DNA of 6,553 nucleotides, taken from assembly GCA_018268695.1 (NCBI GenBank), contig JAFDWD010000789.1, positions 1 to 6,553 on the forward strand, in the 5' to 3' direction. Under the pieces are notes generated by a model. That model searched no databases. It was not told where the DNA came from and saw only the letters and a program-made list of their open reading frames with translations. The stretch comes from Actinomycetota bacterium. GTDB taxonomy: Bacteria; Actinomycetota; Thermoleophilia; Solirubrobacterales; 70-9. How positions within the stretch are numbered: the first letter of the stretch is position 1; each line of letters begins with the position of its first letter. A program made the translations under genes and the position numbers. Positions 4,347-6,553 of the stretch are shown in pieces.

Positions 4347-5963
4347 ATGCCTTCTGTTTTCGTTGACGCCCGGGGCGTCGGTCGTTCCTTTGGTGCTCGA
4401 ACTCTTTTCGAGGCCGTCGATCTGCAGGTCCACGACGGGGACCGGCTGGCGCTCGTCGGCCGCAACGGCAGCGGCAAGTCGACGCTGCTTCGGATCCTCG
4501 CCGGAGAGGAGGCGGCCGACGGTGGGTCGGTGACTCGGCACGGAACCGTCGCCTACCTGCCGCAGCTCGTCGCCACTCCGAAGCTCTCGGCACGCGAGGC
4601 GATCCTCGCTCGGATCGGCGTCGCCGATGCGGCCGCCGAGGTCCAGCGGCACCTCGCGGCCCTCGAAGGCGGCAACCTCGACGCCATCGACGCCCACGCC
4701 GCCGCCCTCGACCGCTGGCTCGCCCTCGGCGGCGAGGACACCGACGCTCGGCTCGCGGTGGCGGCCGCGGAGCTCGGACTCGCTCCCGAGCTCCTCGACC
4801 GACCCCTCTCCACCCTCTCCGGCGGCCAGGCCTCCCGCGCCGGCCTCGCCGCGGTCCACGTCGCCCGCTGCGACGTGCTCCTCCTCGACGAGCCGACCAA
4901 CCACCTCGACGCCGACGGGCTCGCACGGCTCCGCGCACTGCTCGCCGAACACGTCGGCGCCGTCGTCCTCGTCTCCCACGACCGCTCCCTCCTCGCCGAC
5001 TTCGCGACCTCGATCGTCGAGCTCGACGAAGGCACGGCCACCCACTACTCCGGCGGCTGGGAGACCTTCCAGCAGGAGCGGGCAGACGCTCGCGCCCGCG
5101 CCTCGCGCGAGTACGAGCAGGCGATCGCCGAGCGCGCTCGCCTCACCGCGGTCGACCGCGAGATCCGCCGGCGGGCCGCCGCCTCCGCCGCCCGGGTCGA
5201 CTCCCGCCGCTCCCCCGACGGCGACAAGCACACCAAGGAGTACGTCCGCTCCCGCGCCGACGGGATGCGGCAACGGGCCGCCCGCCTCGCCTCCCGCCGC
5301 GAGCAGGTCGAGGTCCCCGACAAGCCGATCGAACATGCCCGCCTCGCCCTCGAGTTGAGCGCGGCCGAGCGACGCGGCGGCGCCGCGCTCGCCCTCGAGG
5401 GCGCCGAGCTCCGGCGCGGCCTCTGGCACCTCGGCCCACTCGACCTCGCGATCGGCTACGGCGACCGCCTTCGCCTCGCCGGCCCCAACGGCGCCGGCAA
5501 GTCGACGGTCCTCGCCGCCCTGGAGGGCACTCTCCCCCTCACCGCGGGCCGCCGCCGCGTCGCCCCCGGCGCGGTCGTCGCCACCCTCGGCCAGGACCGC
5601 GAGGCGATGGACGGGGAGCGCACCGCGACCGCCTTGATGCGCGCCGCGACCGGACTCGACGAGACCGACGCCCGCACCGCGCTCGCCGCCTTCGGCCTCA
5701 CCGCCGAGGAGGTGGAGCGGCCCGCCTCCACCCTCTCCCCCGGCGAGCGCACCCGTGCCGAGCTCGCCCTCGCCGCCCACCGACGGGCCACCTGCCTGCT
5801 CCTCGACGAGCCGACCAACCACCTGGACATCGAATCGCTCGAAGTCCTCGAGGCGGCCGTCGCCGACTGGCCGGGCGCGCTCGTCGTCGCCACCCACGAC
5901 GCGACCTTCGCGGCGGCGCTCCACCTCGACCGGGAAATCGAGCTGCCGATTCCTCACCGGTAG
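4347..5963 (+). CDS. ABC-F family ATPase (translation factor or ribosome-protection type)
   Basis: A soluble 538-residue protein with two ABC ATPase domains on one chain and no membrane segment, the definition of ABC-F. Domain 1: Walker A GRNGSGKST (38-46), Q-loop LPQ (71-73), signature LSGGQ (157-161), Walker B VLLLDEPTNHLD (177-188), switch His211. A linker rich in Arg, Ala and Glu (about 241-330) is the expected helical interdomain segment that reaches toward the P-site tRNA. Domain 2: Walker A GPNGAGKST (379-387), signature LSPGE (463-467), Walker B LLLDEPTNHLD (484-494), switch His517. Both catalytic glutamates (182 and 488) are present. The chain ends 21 residues after the second switch, so there is no C-terminal coiled coil as in Uup. 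ATG at 4347 was chosen over upstream in-frame starts because GGAAGGGAG precedes it and the protein then begins directly at domain 1. ABC-F proteins bind the ribosomal E site, and some expel antibiotics; which kind this is cannot be told. The DUF4395 gene follows 10 bases later. Confidence 0.9.
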   Translation: MPSVFVDARGVGRSFGARTLFEAVDLQVHDGDRLALVGRNGSGKSTLLRILAGEEAADGGSVTRHGTVAYLPQLVATPKLSAREAILARIGVADAAAEVQRHLAALEGGNLDAIDAHAAALDRWLALGGEDTDARLAVAAAELGLAPELLDRPLSTLSGGQASRAGLAAVHVARCDVLLLDEPTNHLDADGLARLRALLAEHVGAVVLVSHDRSLLADFATSIVELDEGTATHYSGGWETFQQERADARARASREYEQAIAERARLTAVDREIRRRAAASAARVDSRRSPDGDKHTKEYVRSRADGMRQRAARLASRREQVEVPDKPIEHARLALELSAAERRGGAALALEGAELRRGLWHLGPLDLAIGYGDRLRLAGPNGAGKSTVLAALEGTLPLTAGRRRVAPGAVVATLGQDREAMDGERTATALMRAATGLDETDARTALAAFGLTAEEVERPASTLSPGERTRAELALAAHRRATCLLLDEPTNHLDIESLEVLEAAVADWPGALVVATHDATFAAALHLDREIELPIPHR

Positions 5964-5973
5964 GGTCAAGAAG

Positions 5974-6553
5974 ATGCGCACCGCTGATCCCTGGAACGAC
6001 ACCGACGTAATCGATGCCCGCGCGCCGCGCTTCAACCAGGCCGTCGTCGGCATCGTCGCCCTCGCGGGCGCGCTGCTCGGCTGGCCGGTCCTCTGGGCGC
6101 TGATGGCGCTCCAGCTGTTCCTGGGACTGACCTTCGGCCGCCGCTTCTGCGTCACCTGCGTCACCTACTTCACGGTGATCCAGCCGCGCTTCGGCGAGGG
6201 TGAGCTCGAGGACTCCCGCCCGCCGCGGCTCGCCAACATGATGGGCACCGCCTTCCTCGCCGCCGCCGCGCTCGCCTGGTGGCTGGGAGCACCGACCGTC
6301 GGCACCGTCCTCGGCGCCCTGGTCGCCGCGCTCGCCCTCCTCGCCGCCGTCACCAACTTCTGCACCGGCTGCGAGATCTACAAGCTCTCCGCCCGCCTGC
6401 GCGGCATCTCGCCCCGCCACCACGACCGAATCGACCCGGCCGACCTCCCCGCCGACGCCCCCGACCGCCTCTTCGTCGAGTTCACCCACCCGCTCTGCTC
6501 GGAGTGTCAGGAGTGGGAGCGGCGCCTCTCCGCCGACGGCGCGCTGGTGAAGC
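5974..6553 (+). CDS. DUF4395 membrane protein with C-terminal thioredoxin-like domain (cut by window edge)
   Basis: The first 193 residues are visible from ATG 5974; the frame is open at the edge. The N-terminus, DPWNDTDVIDARAPRFNQ at residues 5-22, is the DUF4395 opening. Hydrophobic stretches at about 23-36, 37-53, 89-104 and 107-127 suggest four membrane segments. Two CxxC pairs flank them: Cys59/Cys62 in RFCVTC and Cys130/Cys133 in FCTGCEIY. After a polar linker (about 145-164), RLFVEFTHPLCSECQEWERRL (165-185, in part) looks like the first strand and active site of a thioredoxin fold, with Cys175/Cys178 as C-S-E-C. A role in thiol redox or sulfur transfer at the membrane is inferred; DUF4395 has no established reaction known to me. 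The gene starts 10 bases after the ABC-F stop and is likely in the same transcript. The purine-rich AGGGTCAAGAAG just before the ATG can serve as ribosome site. Confidence 0.8.
   Translation, partial: MRTADPWNDTDVIDARAPRFNQAVVGIVALAGALLGWPVLWALMALQLFLGLTFGRRFCVTCVTYFTVIQPRFGEGELEDSRPPRLANMMGTAFLAAAALAWWLGAPTVGTVLGALVAALALLAAVTNFCTGCEIYKLSARLRGISPRHHDRIDPADLPADAPDRLFVEFTHPLCSECQEWERRLSADGALVK

Noticed and set aside
3900..6164. A 754-codon open frame on the minus strand across the ABC-F gene, the tRNA and the gap below it
   Set aside because: It is antisense to a clear ABC-F gene, is very rich in Gly, Glu, Arg and Ala as expected from reading high-GC codons backwards, and runs through the tRNA. 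No domain is recognisable.
1..6553. CRISPR array, insertion sequence or transposase
   Set aside because: No regularly spaced repeats, terminal inverted repeats or transposase motifs were seen on either strand.

Overview
The window looks like chromosomal DNA of a high-GC bacterium, most likely in the Actinomycetota or Thermoleophilia. This is inferred from the very GC- and CG-rich codon use of the right-hand genes, the DUF4395 protein and the frequent non-ATG starts. It splits into two parts of different composition around a tRNA gene. Lines sampled by eye are near 60% G+C left of about 3.9 kb and in the mid-70s within the gene that starts at 4347.

Left part (1-3796): four genes, all on the minus strand, so transcription runs from right to left. 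The first pair is a MerR-type HTH/DUF433 antitoxin (3125-3796) followed 10 bases later by a PIN-like toxin (2602-3114). After 158 bases comes a Gabija-type (class 2 OLD) anti-phage module: a GajA-like ATPase/TOPRIM nuclease (716-2443) whose stop codon overlaps the start codon of a GajB-like UvrD helicase (3-719, cut by the window edge). This is a compact defence and toxin-antitoxin island. The GajA-like protein is unusual because the key positions of its ATPase domain are altered (Walker A Lys to Arg, altered Walker B, switch His replaced) while its TOPRIM acidic residues are intact.

Middle (3797-4346): an AT-richer stretch with tandem short hairpins upstream of the antitoxin, then a tRNA-Glu(UUC) gene on the minus strand (4050-4145). 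Its D-loop is enlarged to 31 nt and contains a 7-bp hairpin. The island lies on the 3' side of this tRNA, as expected if the tRNA served as an integration site. No integrase gene is present in the window.

Right part (4347-6553): a plus-strand pair with core-chromosome composition, divergent from the tRNA. It comprises an ABC-F family ATPase (4347-5963) with a hairpin-bearing leader, and 10 bases later a DUF4395 membrane protein fused to a thioredoxin-like domain, cut by the right edge. The two are probably co-transcribed; a functional link between them is not evident.
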